Shown here piece after piece: positions 37,311 through 44,643 of a DNA stretch of 64,000 nt (position 1 is its first letter; each line of letters opens with the position of its first letter). The position numbers were made by a program, and so were the translations under genes. The stretch lies in the NCBI RefSeq assembly GCF_003058165.1, contig NZ_QBUC01000015.1, positions 1 to 64,000 of the forward strand, read 5' to 3'. The notes below the pieces were generated by a model, which saw only the letters and a list, made by a program, of their open reading frames with translations, was not told where the DNA came from and did no database searches. This DNA is from Paenisporosarcina sp. OV554. GTDB taxonomy: Bacteria; Bacillota; Bacilli; Bacillales_A; Planococcaceae.

Positions 37311-38498
37311 TTAGATGAATAAACCAACCACTGTAGCTGTTAATACAGATGCCATAGTAGCAACTAATAACATTTTAAGACCAAACGTAGCAACTACGCC
37401 TGCTTGTTTTTCATCAATCGCCTTCACTGTCCCTAGGATGATGCCAATCGAACTAAAGTTAGCAAATGATACTAAGAATGCCGATACAACTCCTACAGTC
37501 TTAGGAGTCAACGCAGGTATCATCTCTTTAAAGCCCAACATTGCAACAAATTCATTAGAGATAATCTTAGTTCCCATGACTCCGCCTGCTTGTACCATTT
37601 CATTTGCAGGTACGCCCATCAACCAAGCTACAGGAGATAATACTAACCCCATAATAGTTGTTAAATCAGTGCCAATCGTCGATGTAAGAATAAAGTTAAC
37701 CATGGCAATTAGAGAGATGTAAGCAATCAGCATCGCTCCTACAATTCCTGCCACTTTCATACCATCAATTGCACCATTACCTATTGCCTCAAATAAAGAC
37801 TTATCATGAATCATATCTTTGATGTTAATCTGCTCACCCTCAACTAATTGAGCAGGAGCTACCATAGACGCCAGTAGTAAGCCCGACATTACATTAAGAG
37901 GTAAAGCCACTAGTACAAATTCAGCAGGAATCATAGTCATATAAGCTCCCACTATAGATGCTGATACACTTGTCATGGATGCTGTGGTCGCAATAAATAA
38001 TCTATTTCTGTTCATTTTAGGTATATGTGTCTTTACTGCAATCAAAGCGCCTGTATCGCCAAAGATGGAAGAGGCTACAGTAGAAAAAGATTCAATTACT
38101 GGTAGGCCTGTTACTTTAGAAACTGCTCCTCCAAGATATTTAATCATTAAAGGTAATACTCTGATGTAAGTCAGTACACTCAGTAAAGTAGATGTAAATA
38201 CGATCAATAATAAAACTGAGATAAAGAATACTGGCATATCGTTTTGATACTCAAAGCCTCCAAAGACAAAAGCTATCCCCTCATTACCAAATTCCATCAA
38301 TTTAGAGAAAAAGTTGGTGACTGCTCTTACTACCTGTCCACCAATTGTCGTATTAAGCATTGCATAAGCTGTAACTAGCTGAGCAACAAACAAGATTCCT
38401 ACTGCTCTATAGTTAATATTTTTCCTATCGTTTGACATTAGGAATGCTGCACCTAATAACACCATAACGGATAGAATTGCTATTAATAGTTCTGTCAT
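37311..38498 (-). CDS. nupC: Concentrative nucleoside transporter (NupC/CNT family)
   Basis: A 395-aa polytopic protein. The CNT signatures GLPVIESFSTVASSIFGDTGA, MTSVSASIVGAYMTMIP and GTKIISNEFVAMLGF, and the last re-entrant segment SFANFSSIGIILG, are all present. It imports nucleosides by Na+ or H+ symport. The RBS is GGGGAA. A long upstream region (about 430 nt to a terminator-like hairpin) could carry leader regulation. Confidence 0.9.
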   Translation of the reverse strand: MTELLIAILSVMVLLGAAFLMSNDRKNINYRAVGILFVAQLVTAYAMLNTTIGGQVVRAVTNFFSKLMEFGNEGIAFVFGGFEYQNDMPVFFISVLLLIVFTSTLLSVLTYIRVLPLMIKYLGGAVSKVTGLPVIESFSTVASSIFGDTGALIAVKTHIPKMNRNRLFIATTASMTSVSASIVGAYMTMIPAEFVLVALPLNVMSGLLLASMVAPAQLVEGEQINIKDMIHDKSLFEAIGNGAIDGMKVAGIVGAMLIAYISLIAMVNFILTSTIGTDLTTIMGLVLSPVAWLMGVPANEMVQAGGVMGTKIISNEFVAMLGFKEMIPALTPKTVGVVSAFLVSFANFSSIGIILGTVKAIDEKQAGVVATFGLKMLLVATMASVLTATVVGLFI

Positions 38499-38924
38499 AT
38501 CGAATTCCCCGTTTCATCAGTTTATTGTTATGCAACTTGAGCTTGTTCAATAACAAGAACTCATGAGTTGCTATGAAGTTTATTCATAAACCCGTTATCT
38601 TAACCATTTCAGATATTAGTTTTCTAATTGACCCTTATGTTGCTCAAAGTCTCGCCCTAATAAACCAATTCTTTAAATGGTAGTTTTAAAACAATTATTA
38701 CCTATTGCTTTGTGTTTCTCTCGGTAAACCTCTTTCCGTTACCTCAAGTGACTTTGAAAAACCACCCTATACTTCCAATTAAGTAAGGTTAACTTTCCCA
38801 CAAATAGCTGGTTCTTATGCATATGAGTTAAGGTACGCATACTGCGAATGCTCCCCTGAATGACGTCTAACTATGGCAAAAAGGTTGGAACAGCACCAAC
38901 AAATTTAGTCTTAATCCTCAACAA

Positions 38925-38953
38925 AAAAAGCACCTCAATAGAGCTACTTAATT
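38925..38953 (-). terminator. Weak terminator-like hairpin upstream of nupC
   Basis: On the minus strand AGTAGCTC and GAGGTGCT pair with one mismatch and one wobble, then TTTTTTT. It points toward nupC, 430 nt away. Confidence 0.4.
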
Positions 38954-39183
38954 AATATACTATATCAAATTGAAATCGCTTTATTTTAGAATAGTTACTA
39001 TTTACTGATTTTTATTGCTAGCCAATTACCGACATGAATTTAACAATGTAGTGTCGAAAATGGATGGGTTATTCTAACAGTATCCGCTTCCAAGTCATTA
39101 TTAATATTACGAAAAAACAGCCTGGATTTCAGGGGAATTCTGAATAACGGGAATAAGTAACAAAAAAATATGTAGGTTTCACA

Positions 39184-39238
39184 CTAAAAAAACTTCCTCA
39201 AGCACACATAACATGCTAGAAGAAGCTTTTTTTGTTGT
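39184..39238. terminator. Bidirectional terminator-like hairpin
   Basis: AACTTC.TC.AGCA pairs with TGCT.GA.GAAGCTT across a short loop. Seven A residues lie on the left and seven T residues on the right. No gene clearly uses it. Confidence 0.5.
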
Positions 39239-39453
39239 AATTAATTCTTCATTCTAAGTCTTATTGAGTAACAGTCGCGACTAAATTTAAATGTACATTT
39301 AAAGCTTTGTGGTGTTAACAATCTTCCAGTATTGCATCTACTTACAGCAATTATTCGTGTTTCTAAAGCTTTTATTTTTGTAAAGATAACAAAGAGGCTT
39401 AGGAATGCATAGCATATATAGGAATATGTCAAAACTACAATGGAGGTATGCGT

Positions 39454-39945
39454 ATGATAAATTTTCAATCCTTTCATGGTATCGTCACCATGATCGGTGA
39501 TTTTATGACTGGAGCAAATGGTGATAACGAAGGTTGTTATAGCATGATATCAGTCGATAACGGCTTAGGCGCTTCAGTAAATTTCGTGGTATCGCCTACC
39601 ACTTATTTTGTAGACCATGAAATGGTTTCTGTAGGAGACCAGATAACCGGCTATTATGATGGTAATGCTCCCGTTCCCCTTATTTACCCACCGCAATATC
39701 GGGCACTGGTAATGGTAAAAGAAAATCCTTATCAAAATGTAAAAGTAGATTATTTTAATACACAGTTAGAGAGTCAGGACGGACAATTAAAATTGAATCT
39801 TTCACCTTACACTCCAATTGTATTGACGAATGGGCAAGCCTTTACACACACCCCTACAAACCGCAATCTTATTGTGATTTATGGTCCTACAACAAGAAGC
39901 ATTCCTGCTCAGACCACTCCTTATAAAATTGTGGTTTGGTGTTAA
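39454..39945 (+). CDS. Conserved hypothetical protein
   Basis: A 163-aa soluble, beta-rich protein: NFQSFHGIVTMIGDFM, then GCYSMISVDNGLGASVNFVV, YFVDHEMVSVGDQITGYYDG and PLIYPPQYRALVMV. I recall similar uncharacterised proteins in Bacilli and Clostridia; the strand pattern suggests an OB-like barrel, which is inference. There is no signal peptide. The ATG at 39454 is chosen over the ATG at 39448 because GGAGG (39442-39446) is 7 nt from the former and only 1 nt from the latter. Confidence 0.75.
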   Translation: MINFQSFHGIVTMIGDFMTGANGDNEGCYSMISVDNGLGASVNFVVSPTTYFVDHEMVSVGDQITGYYDGNAPVPLIYPPQYRALVMVKENPYQNVKVDYFNTQLESQDGQLKLNLSPYTPIVLTNGQAFTHTPTNRNLIVIYGPTTRSIPAQTTPYKIVVWC

Positions 39946-40067
39946 TTCTTCAGCTAAAACCCACAAATATGTGTCTGCAAATTTAATCCAGCCTATGTCT
40001 CCTTCTGTGGAATAATCCCATGAACTTTGTCATAACTTGGTAGTGTCAATAAGGATATTTCAAGGTT

Positions 40068-40271
40068 ATGACTGGGGGGATACGAATAAATCTCACTAAA
40101 GAACAAAAAACTGCAAACGTCATAAAAAAGGGAATCGGTTACGGAACCTGCCTTTCCATGATTATCTCTTACACTGCATATCAGTCAATCGGTTGGGCCA
40201 TCGTACATGGTTGTTTAAGTTGGATTTATGTTATTTATTATTTCATTAAATACTCTCCGGGATTATTTTGA
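40068..40271 (+). CDS. Small membrane protein
   Basis: A 67-aa protein with a basic N-terminus (RINLTKEQKTANVIKKG) and two hydrophobic segments (GTCLSMIISYTAYQSIGWAI and SWIYVIYYFIKYS). A strong terminator follows 8 nt after the stop. The start is uncertain; AAGG lies close to the ATG. The function is unknown. Confidence 0.6.
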   Translation: MTGGIRINLTKEQKTANVIKKGIGYGTCLSMIISYTAYQSIGWAIVHGCLSWIYVIYYFIKYSPGLF

Positions 40272-40278
40272 AAAAACG

Positions 40279-40315
40279 AAAGACAGACTTCTGAACACGA
40301 AGTCTGTCTTTTTGT
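40279..40315 (+). terminator. Terminator of the small membrane protein gene
   Basis: AAGACAGACTTC (40280-40291) and GAAGTCTGTCTT (40299-40310) form a perfect 12-bp stem followed by TTTGTT. Confidence 0.9.
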
Positions 40316-40382
40316 TAAAGTGGGATATATATCACCCTATACATAGACAACACGCTCATATATATTAAAAACAGGTGATGAT

Positions 40383-41147
40383 ATGAAAATAAATATGTAT
40401 GTAAATAATGAGAAATTCATAGCTGGGATGACCATGAAAGATCAAGCCGAGCTTGAGAACAACAATATGGCACTTCATGCTTGTGAAAGCACTGATCATG
40501 TTCTTGAAAACCGAAAGAATTTAGCTACTGAGTTGCATTGTGAACTGGATGATTTTGTTTGTGCAAACCAAACACATAGCTCTAATTTCCATCGCGTAAT
40601 GCTTGATGACAAAGGACGCGGTGCTAATCAACTTAATAATGCCATTGCAGATACAGACGCTCTATATACGTTTGAGCCAAATGTGCTGTTATGCAGCTTC
40701 ACTGCAGATTGTGTCCCCGTGATTTTTTATAATGAAGTGAATGGTCTCATAGGCGTAATTCATTCTGGGTGGCAAGGAACAGTCAAAGAAATTACTTTAA
40801 AACTTATTGAGCATTTAAAACTAGTTGAACATTGTGATGCAAATGACCTGCATGTACAGATTGGCGCAGCTTTAAGTCAGAGAAAATTTGAAGTCGATGA
40901 AGAGGTGTACTTAAGATTCAAAGCCCTTGGTTATGCAGATGATTTTATGTTTTACAAAGAAGAGACACACAAATACCATATTGATAATCAACTAATCGTG
41001 AAAAGACAATGTGAGTTGGCAGGTATCCCAGCTGGGCAAATTACGATTGATCAGACCTGCACGTATGTAAATCCTGATGGTTTCTCTTATCGCCAAGACA
41101 AGCAAAGCGGAAGACATCTGAGTTTTATTATGAAAAAAGGCGAATGA
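40383..41147 (+). CDS. PgeF/YlmD family laccase-domain protein
   Basis: A 254-aa protein of the polyphenol oxidase/PgeF family. The metal-site residues are in NQTHSSNF, SFTADCVPVIFY and GVIHSGWQGTVK, and the C-terminal TCTYVNPDGFSYRQDKQSGRH fits RDG/FSYRRD motifs of the family. Members act as purine nucleoside phosphorylases/deaminases or as peptidoglycan editing factors. It lies outside a cell-division cluster, so it may be an extra paralogue of the usual ylmD. AGGTG lies before the ATG. It ends 13 bp before the left inverted repeat of the par cassette. Confidence 0.85.
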   Translation: MKINMYVNNEKFIAGMTMKDQAELENNNMALHACESTDHVLENRKNLATELHCELDDFVCANQTHSSNFHRVMLDDKGRGANQLNNAIADTDALYTFEPNVLLCSFTADCVPVIFYNEVNGLIGVIHSGWQGTVKEITLKLIEHLKLVEHCDANDLHVQIGAALSQRKFEVDEEVYLRFKALGYADDFMFYKEETHKYHIDNQLIVKRQCELAGIPAGQITIDQTCTYVNPDGFSYRQDKQSGRHLSFIMKKGE

Positions 41148-41159
41148 CCGATTCGAATC

Positions 41160-41230
41160 AAGTAACAATCGATATTATCAGCTAAATATACTAAAAAAAG
41201 CACATCAACTGAAACAATGATGTGCTTTCA
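41160..41230. repeat. Left inverted repeat of the par cassette, with terminator
   Basis: Outside to inside it reads AGTAACAATCGATATTATC, AGCTAAATATACT, seven A residues, GCACATCAACT, then AATGATGTGCTTTC. The right repeat on the opposite strand reads AGTCACTAATCGATTATTTC, AGCTAATATACT, six A residues, GCACATCAACT and ATTGATGTGCTTT. GCACATCA/TGATGTGC form a hairpin whose T run is on the minus strand, so it terminates transcription leaving parR. Confidence 0.8.
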
Positions 41231-41299
41231 TAAAGAAATAATGAACCGTTTAAATGCAAAATTGGTAGAAATAACGATTCCTACCAATTTCGCATCTAA

Positions 41300-41917
41300 T
41301 TACTTATTCATTTTTGAAAGGAAACTTCCAAGTAAATCCTCTACATCTTCTTCAACATTCTCCGCTGAGTCTTCCTCTGTAGCAGCATGCTCTTGTTTAG
41401 CTTTATCCCAATCAAAGTTCATCAAATCATCTTCTAGTTCGTCATGAAGAAATACCTCTTGATTTACTTCTAATTCAGTTGAAATGTCATTCTTAATACT
41501 TGCTTTTAAAAAGTCTTCTTCTATCTTTTGAGTCTTCATGTCTTGTAAATACAGGGCTTGATCAATATCTAAAGCATTGCTATTAAGAGATGCTAGAACA
41601 GACATTGCTCGAACTGGATCATTTAACAATTGATAAACAATATTCCCCAACAAAGCTTCTGAATGTGAGTGTTTGAGCCAATTACGCTGTTCCTTACTTA
41701 ATTGTTTTGGCAGAGGAATCGTTACTGTTTCTCTATCCCTGGATAAGGAGTTACTTACGCCTTCTAAAATAAATTCTGCCATTTTGCTTGAAAAGTTTCT
41801 TCGCTCAGTTTCCTTTAACTTTTGCATTTGCTTTATGATGTGTTCTGGAGTGTTAGCAGGCAGGCGAAATGTAATCGCCTGCCCCCTCTGAATGCCAGTC
41901 ATTCCCGTTCTTTCCAT
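41300..41917 (-). CDS. ParR-like partition adaptor protein
   Basis: A 205-aa protein directly after parM (9-nt gap). The N-terminal half is basic, with ribbon-helix-helix-like features (GQAITFRLPANTPEHIIKQM, then RRNFSSKMAEFILEGV), suiting DNA binding to the upstream repeats. The C-terminal half is very acidic (EEDSAENVEEDVEDLLGSFL) and could contact the ParM filament. Adaptors of actin-type partition systems are poorly conserved, so assignment rests on order, size and this basic/acidic layout. Confidence 0.65.
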   Translation of the reverse strand: MERTGMTGIQRGQAITFRLPANTPEHIIKQMQKLKETERRNFSSKMAEFILEGVSNSLSRDRETVTIPLPKQLSKEQRNWLKHSHSEALLGNIVYQLLNDPVRAMSVLASLNSNALDIDQALYLQDMKTQKIEEDFLKASIKNDISTELEVNQEVFLHDELEDDLMNFDWDKAKQEHAATEEDSAENVEEDVEDLLGSFLSKMNK

Positions 41918-41926
41918 GAAATCACC

Positions 41927-43111
41927 CTATTTTTCTACTTTTTCTTTCGTTGCCTCTTTAGTTTTTATCTCTTTAGTATTCTTTCTAACATAATCAGAGA
42001 TTAGTTTATGATAAGCATTTGCCATCATCCAAATACTTTCTTTTTCGTCTTCAAAGAATTCAATATTATAACCATTTAAGCTATTATTAATAGTTTTGAT
42101 ATATTCTTTTAAAACTATTGCTCCGCCGCCTACAAAATAGCAGATTTCTGTTTGGGAATTTTTTTGCCAAACATTACGTAAATGGCGATATTCTTTCTTC
42201 GCTAAGTCTAAAAGAATTCTATCTGTAATATCATGGACGCTTGTACGGCTTCCTTTTACCATAATATGATTTCGATCATTTTTTCTTGTGATGATATCAA
42301 CAACATCTCTACGACTATCTAATTCCACGCCATGTTTTAGTCTAATTTCTTCTCTTATCGACTCTAAGGCCTCAGATACGCCAAGATTAAATCCTTGGGC
42401 TTTATCATCGTCTACATTACGATTTTTGATAACTGCAACATCAGTAGATAGTCCCCCAATATCCTGAATCAAGATGCTTTTGTCTATTAAATCTCTATTA
42501 ATAATATTTAAATCACTATCCATAACCAAGTTAATATAGGCTGCAAATCCTTCAGGATATATCTTGACTTGGTCAAATTTAATATTTACCTTTAATCCTT
42601 GATATTTAGGAGTTACTAAAAATTCAACTTGATGAACTGAACCCAATAACTGAGAGCGGTAGCCTACATCTTTTCCTTCTTTTACTTCACGAAGTGGCAA
42701 TCCCGTACCTAGCGTATAATTCGCATCAATAACATTATTATTCTTTTTGAAAATTTCAGAATTTTCTTCTCTCACTGCGTCTAATGCCAAAGTAGCAAAA
42801 AGCATAACTAATGTCTGATCTTCCTCTGATTTGCTACTACCTGGATCTAGTTCACTTGCATTATCACTTTTTGTCGCTAAACTACCAACACGATAAATTA
42901 AATTGTTCTCTTTTAAGGCAGGGGAGTGGACTTTAATATGAATTCCCTCAATGGGATCCTTATCATTTAAGTCCTCTATTCCTATAACTGGTCTGTCTTC
43001 AGTTGCCATTGCAATAACATTGGGTATGTATAATTCATAATCCGACTTTCCAAATAAAGCCTTAACCGAGTCGTTACCTACATCAATTGCACAAATTCTA
43101 GAAGTGTTCAT
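41927..43111 (-). CDS. parM: ParM/StbA-like actin family segregation ATPase
   Basis: A 394-aa actin-fold protein. Phosphate 1 motif is ICAIDVGNDSVKALFG (residues about 6-21), phosphate 2 is IQDIGGLSTDVAVI, and the adenosine motif is CYFVGGGAIVLKEYI. Length and motifs fit plasmid actin-like ATPases of the ParM/Alp group rather than MreB or FtsA. Such proteins polymerise with ATP and push plasmid copies apart when bound by a ParR-parC complex. An ATG at 43111 and a TTG at 43114 are both possible starts behind GAGAGGA; ATG is preferred. The centromere-like array lies 110-240 bp upstream. Confidence 0.88.
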   Translation of the reverse strand: MNTSRICAIDVGNDSVKALFGKSDYELYIPNVIAMATEDRPVIGIEDLNDKDPIEGIHIKVHSPALKENNLIYRVGSLATKSDNASELDPGSSKSEEDQTLVMLFATLALDAVREENSEIFKKNNNVIDANYTLGTGLPLREVKEGKDVGYRSQLLGSVHQVEFLVTPKYQGLKVNIKFDQVKIYPEGFAAYINLVMDSDLNIINRDLIDKSILIQDIGGLSTDVAVIKNRNVDDDKAQGFNLGVSEALESIREEIRLKHGVELDSRRDVVDIITRKNDRNHIMVKGSRTSVHDITDRILLDLAKKEYRHLRNVWQKNSQTEICYFVGGGAIVLKEYIKTINNSLNGYNIEFFEDEKESIWMMANAYHKLISDYVRKNTKEIKTKEATKEKVEK

Positions 43112-43152
43112 CAAATCATTCCTCTCGTTTATATAATACTAATCAATTATAG

Positions 43153-43179
43153 ATTATATAAGGTTTATAGCTACGTCAA
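43153..43179 (-). promoter_or_regulatory. Candidate parMR promoter
   Basis: On the minus strand TTGACG (43174-43179) and TATAAT (43153-43158) are 15 bp apart, or 17 bp to TAATCT, about 45 nt before parM. It lies between parM and the repeat array, so an adaptor bound to the array could repress it. Confidence 0.45.
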
Positions 43180-43224
43180 CCCATCTAAAGTTGTATTCGA
43201 AAAGTAAACATTTGCCCTATTTTC

Positions 43225-43348
43225 GTATACAAAATATACATATGTGTACACATGGCTATACGTAGGGATGTGTACGGGTTTGTTTACACGTGTACACTTT
43301 TGTATTCAATTTGTTTTCATAATGTATACATGTACACATTATGAAAAC
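43225..43348. repeat. parC-like centromere array of TGTACA palindromes
   Basis: Within 125 bp are ATGTGTACACAT (43242-43253, perfect palindrome), ATGTGTACG (43268-43276), ACACGTGT/GTGTACAC (43286-43297), ATGTATACAT (43322-43331) and ATGTACACAT (43330-43339), plus GTATACAAAATATACAT at 43226-43242. The last two lie inside a long dyad: GTTTTCATAATGT (43313-43325) is the exact complement of ACATTATGAAAAC (43336-43348). Repeated palindromes just upstream of a parMR operon are the usual form of a type II centromere. Confidence 0.7.
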
Positions 43349-43507
43349 ATTTAAAATTATTTTCACGGAACATCATCTGTGTGGTGGGAATTTTCCATTT
43401 TCCGTATTTATATAACTTTTTTGGTATCATACAACTTTTTAGATAACTCGCTAATTTCATGATTGCTTAATTAAACTTTTTTCTATCTGAGAAAATATAT
43501 ATAGGTA

Positions 43508-43578
43508 AAAGCACATCAATGAATAAAGTTGATGTGCTTTTTTGAGTATATTAGCTGAAATAATCGATTAGTGACTAA
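43508..43578. repeat. Right inverted repeat of the par cassette, with terminator
   Basis: This is the inverted partner of the left repeat, with about 80 percent identity by eye. GCACATCAAT and GTTGATGTGC form a hairpin followed on the plus strand by TTTTTT, so this copy terminates plus-strand transcription leaving the cassette toward the ECF gene. Confidence 0.8.
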
Positions 43579-43724
43579 AAATTCCTATCATGATTCTACA
43601 CTCGATTTTCCGATTTTTCTACAAACTGACCCCTACATTTTACGCTAAACTGATACTTTTAAATATACCAGTCCTTTGCTAATGTTATCAGTGAATTCAA
43701 AAAAAGCAAAGAAGGTTCATGACT

Positions 43725-44264
43725 ATGCAAAACACACAAAGCTACTCAAGCTCACGCACAAAAACTTTTAATTTGATTCTAACATCAATGCTTATTGCTC
43801 TCGTATTCGTTGCTACTCTCTTATTAAATATCAAACTACCGATTACGGCAAATGGCGGTTTAGTTCATCTCGGAACAGCTATGCTCTTTATTGCCTCCTT
43901 CTTATTTGGTCCTAAAAAAGCAGCCATCGCTGGTGCTGTTGGAATGGGGTTATTCGACTTAGTCTCTGGTTGGACATTGTGGGCACCCTTCACCATTGTG
44001 GCTCGCGGCTTACAAGGCTATATAGTAGGAAAAATTGCTTGGTCGAACGGCCGCAATGGTAACAGTGTTACTTTCAATCTACTCGCTACTATCATTTCAG
44101 TTCCTGTGATGTTAGGGGTTTATTACCTTTGTGAAGGGGTTCTATATAGTAACTGGATTGCACCAGTGGCCTCTATTCCTGGAAACATCGTTCAAAATGT
44201 TGTCGGCATCCTTGTAGCTATACCTGTTTGTGTTGCGCTGAAAAAAGTTTCTTTTTTAAAATAG
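43725..44264 (+). CDS. ECF transporter S component
   Basis: A 179-aa membrane protein with five or six hydrophobic segments. It contains NGGLVHLGTAMLFIASFLFGPKKAA and GLFDLVSGWTLWAPFTIVARGLQGYIVG, typical of vitamin-type ECF S components (the G-x-FDL...W region near the substrate pocket). It would work with a shared EcfAA'T module encoded elsewhere. The vitamin cannot be assigned and no riboswitch was seen upstream. The ATG at 43725 is 9 nt from AAGAAGG; the ATG at 43719 is too close. Confidence 0.85.
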   Translation: MQNTQSYSSSRTKTFNLILTSMLIALVFVATLLLNIKLPITANGGLVHLGTAMLFIASFLFGPKKAAIAGAVGMGLFDLVSGWTLWAPFTIVARGLQGYIVGKIAWSNGRNGNSVTFNLLATIISVPVMLGVYYLCEGVLYSNWIAPVASIPGNIVQNVVGILVAIPVCVALKKVSFLK

Positions 44265-44303
44265 TTAATAACGCACAACCATTCAACTATTTTATATACA
44301 CTA

Positions 44304-44346
44304 AAAAGGAGAAGGCTTAGTAAATCAAGCCTTCTCCTTTTCTTTT
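44304..44346 (+). terminator. Terminator of the ECF S component gene
   Basis: AAAAGGAGAAGGCTT (44304-44318) and AAGCCTTCTCCTTTT (44327-44341) form a perfect 15-bp stem followed by CTTTTATTTTT. Confidence 0.92.
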
Positions 44347-44585
44347 ATTTTTCATTAAACTTTAGAAATGACCTCATTTACTATGGGCCGATTCAGCTGT
44401 TGGTATGTACACGGAAGGCACATGACGTAATTTGGCTCGGGAATGGGTGCTTCGGAATGAATGTTTGCTCCGAAAAAACTGTTCAAATGCACGCGATGTG
44501 GGAAGGCTTTGTTACTGATTTTTCACCTGTGTACAGCAGTTGATTTTTTTTTAATCTAAACCATTTGCATTCATGAACGATCTGC
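44347..44585. other. Gene-free gap
   Basis: About 240 bp between two terminators. Its base composition is less AT-rich than other gaps, but no reading frame or repeat could be supported. Confidence 0.4.
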
Positions 44586-44614
44586 ATAAAAAAGCCCGCC
44601 AGACGGCAGGCTTT
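44586..44614 (-). terminator. Terminator of mqo
   Basis: AAAGCCCGCC (44591-44600) pairs with GGCAGGCTTT (44605-44614). On the minus strand it is followed by TTTTTTAT. Confidence 0.85.
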
Positions 44615-44643
44615 ACTCAATCTTTAAGTAATAATTTTATCTT

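Larger units (their letters stand above)
38499..39453. other. Long gene-poor region upstream of nupC
   Basis: About 950 bp without a supported gene. It contains a weak minus-strand terminator-like hairpin at 38925-38953 and a bidirectional one at 39184-39238. The sequence 38700-38900 is less AT-rich than the rest and may be nupC leader RNA or a decayed gene; no known riboswitch class was recognised. Confidence 0.5.
41160..43578. mobile_element. Inverted-repeat-bounded ParMRC cassette
   Basis: A 2.4-kb unit contains a ParM-like gene, a ParR-like gene and a centromere-like repeat array. It is bounded by about 70-bp imperfect inverted repeats (41160-41230 and 43508-43578). No transposase, replication gene or clear target-site duplication was found. 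Both chromosomal neighbours (pgeF-like and ECF S component) are intact. It may be an integrated plasmid fragment, a non-autonomous mobile unit, or a domesticated segregation locus; mobility is inferred. Confidence 0.6.

Noticed and set aside
39241-39477. 78-codon minus-strand frame ending next to a terminator
   Set aside because: It overlaps the start of the better supported 39454 gene and has no ribosome site. The terminator just downstream keeps a small doubt.
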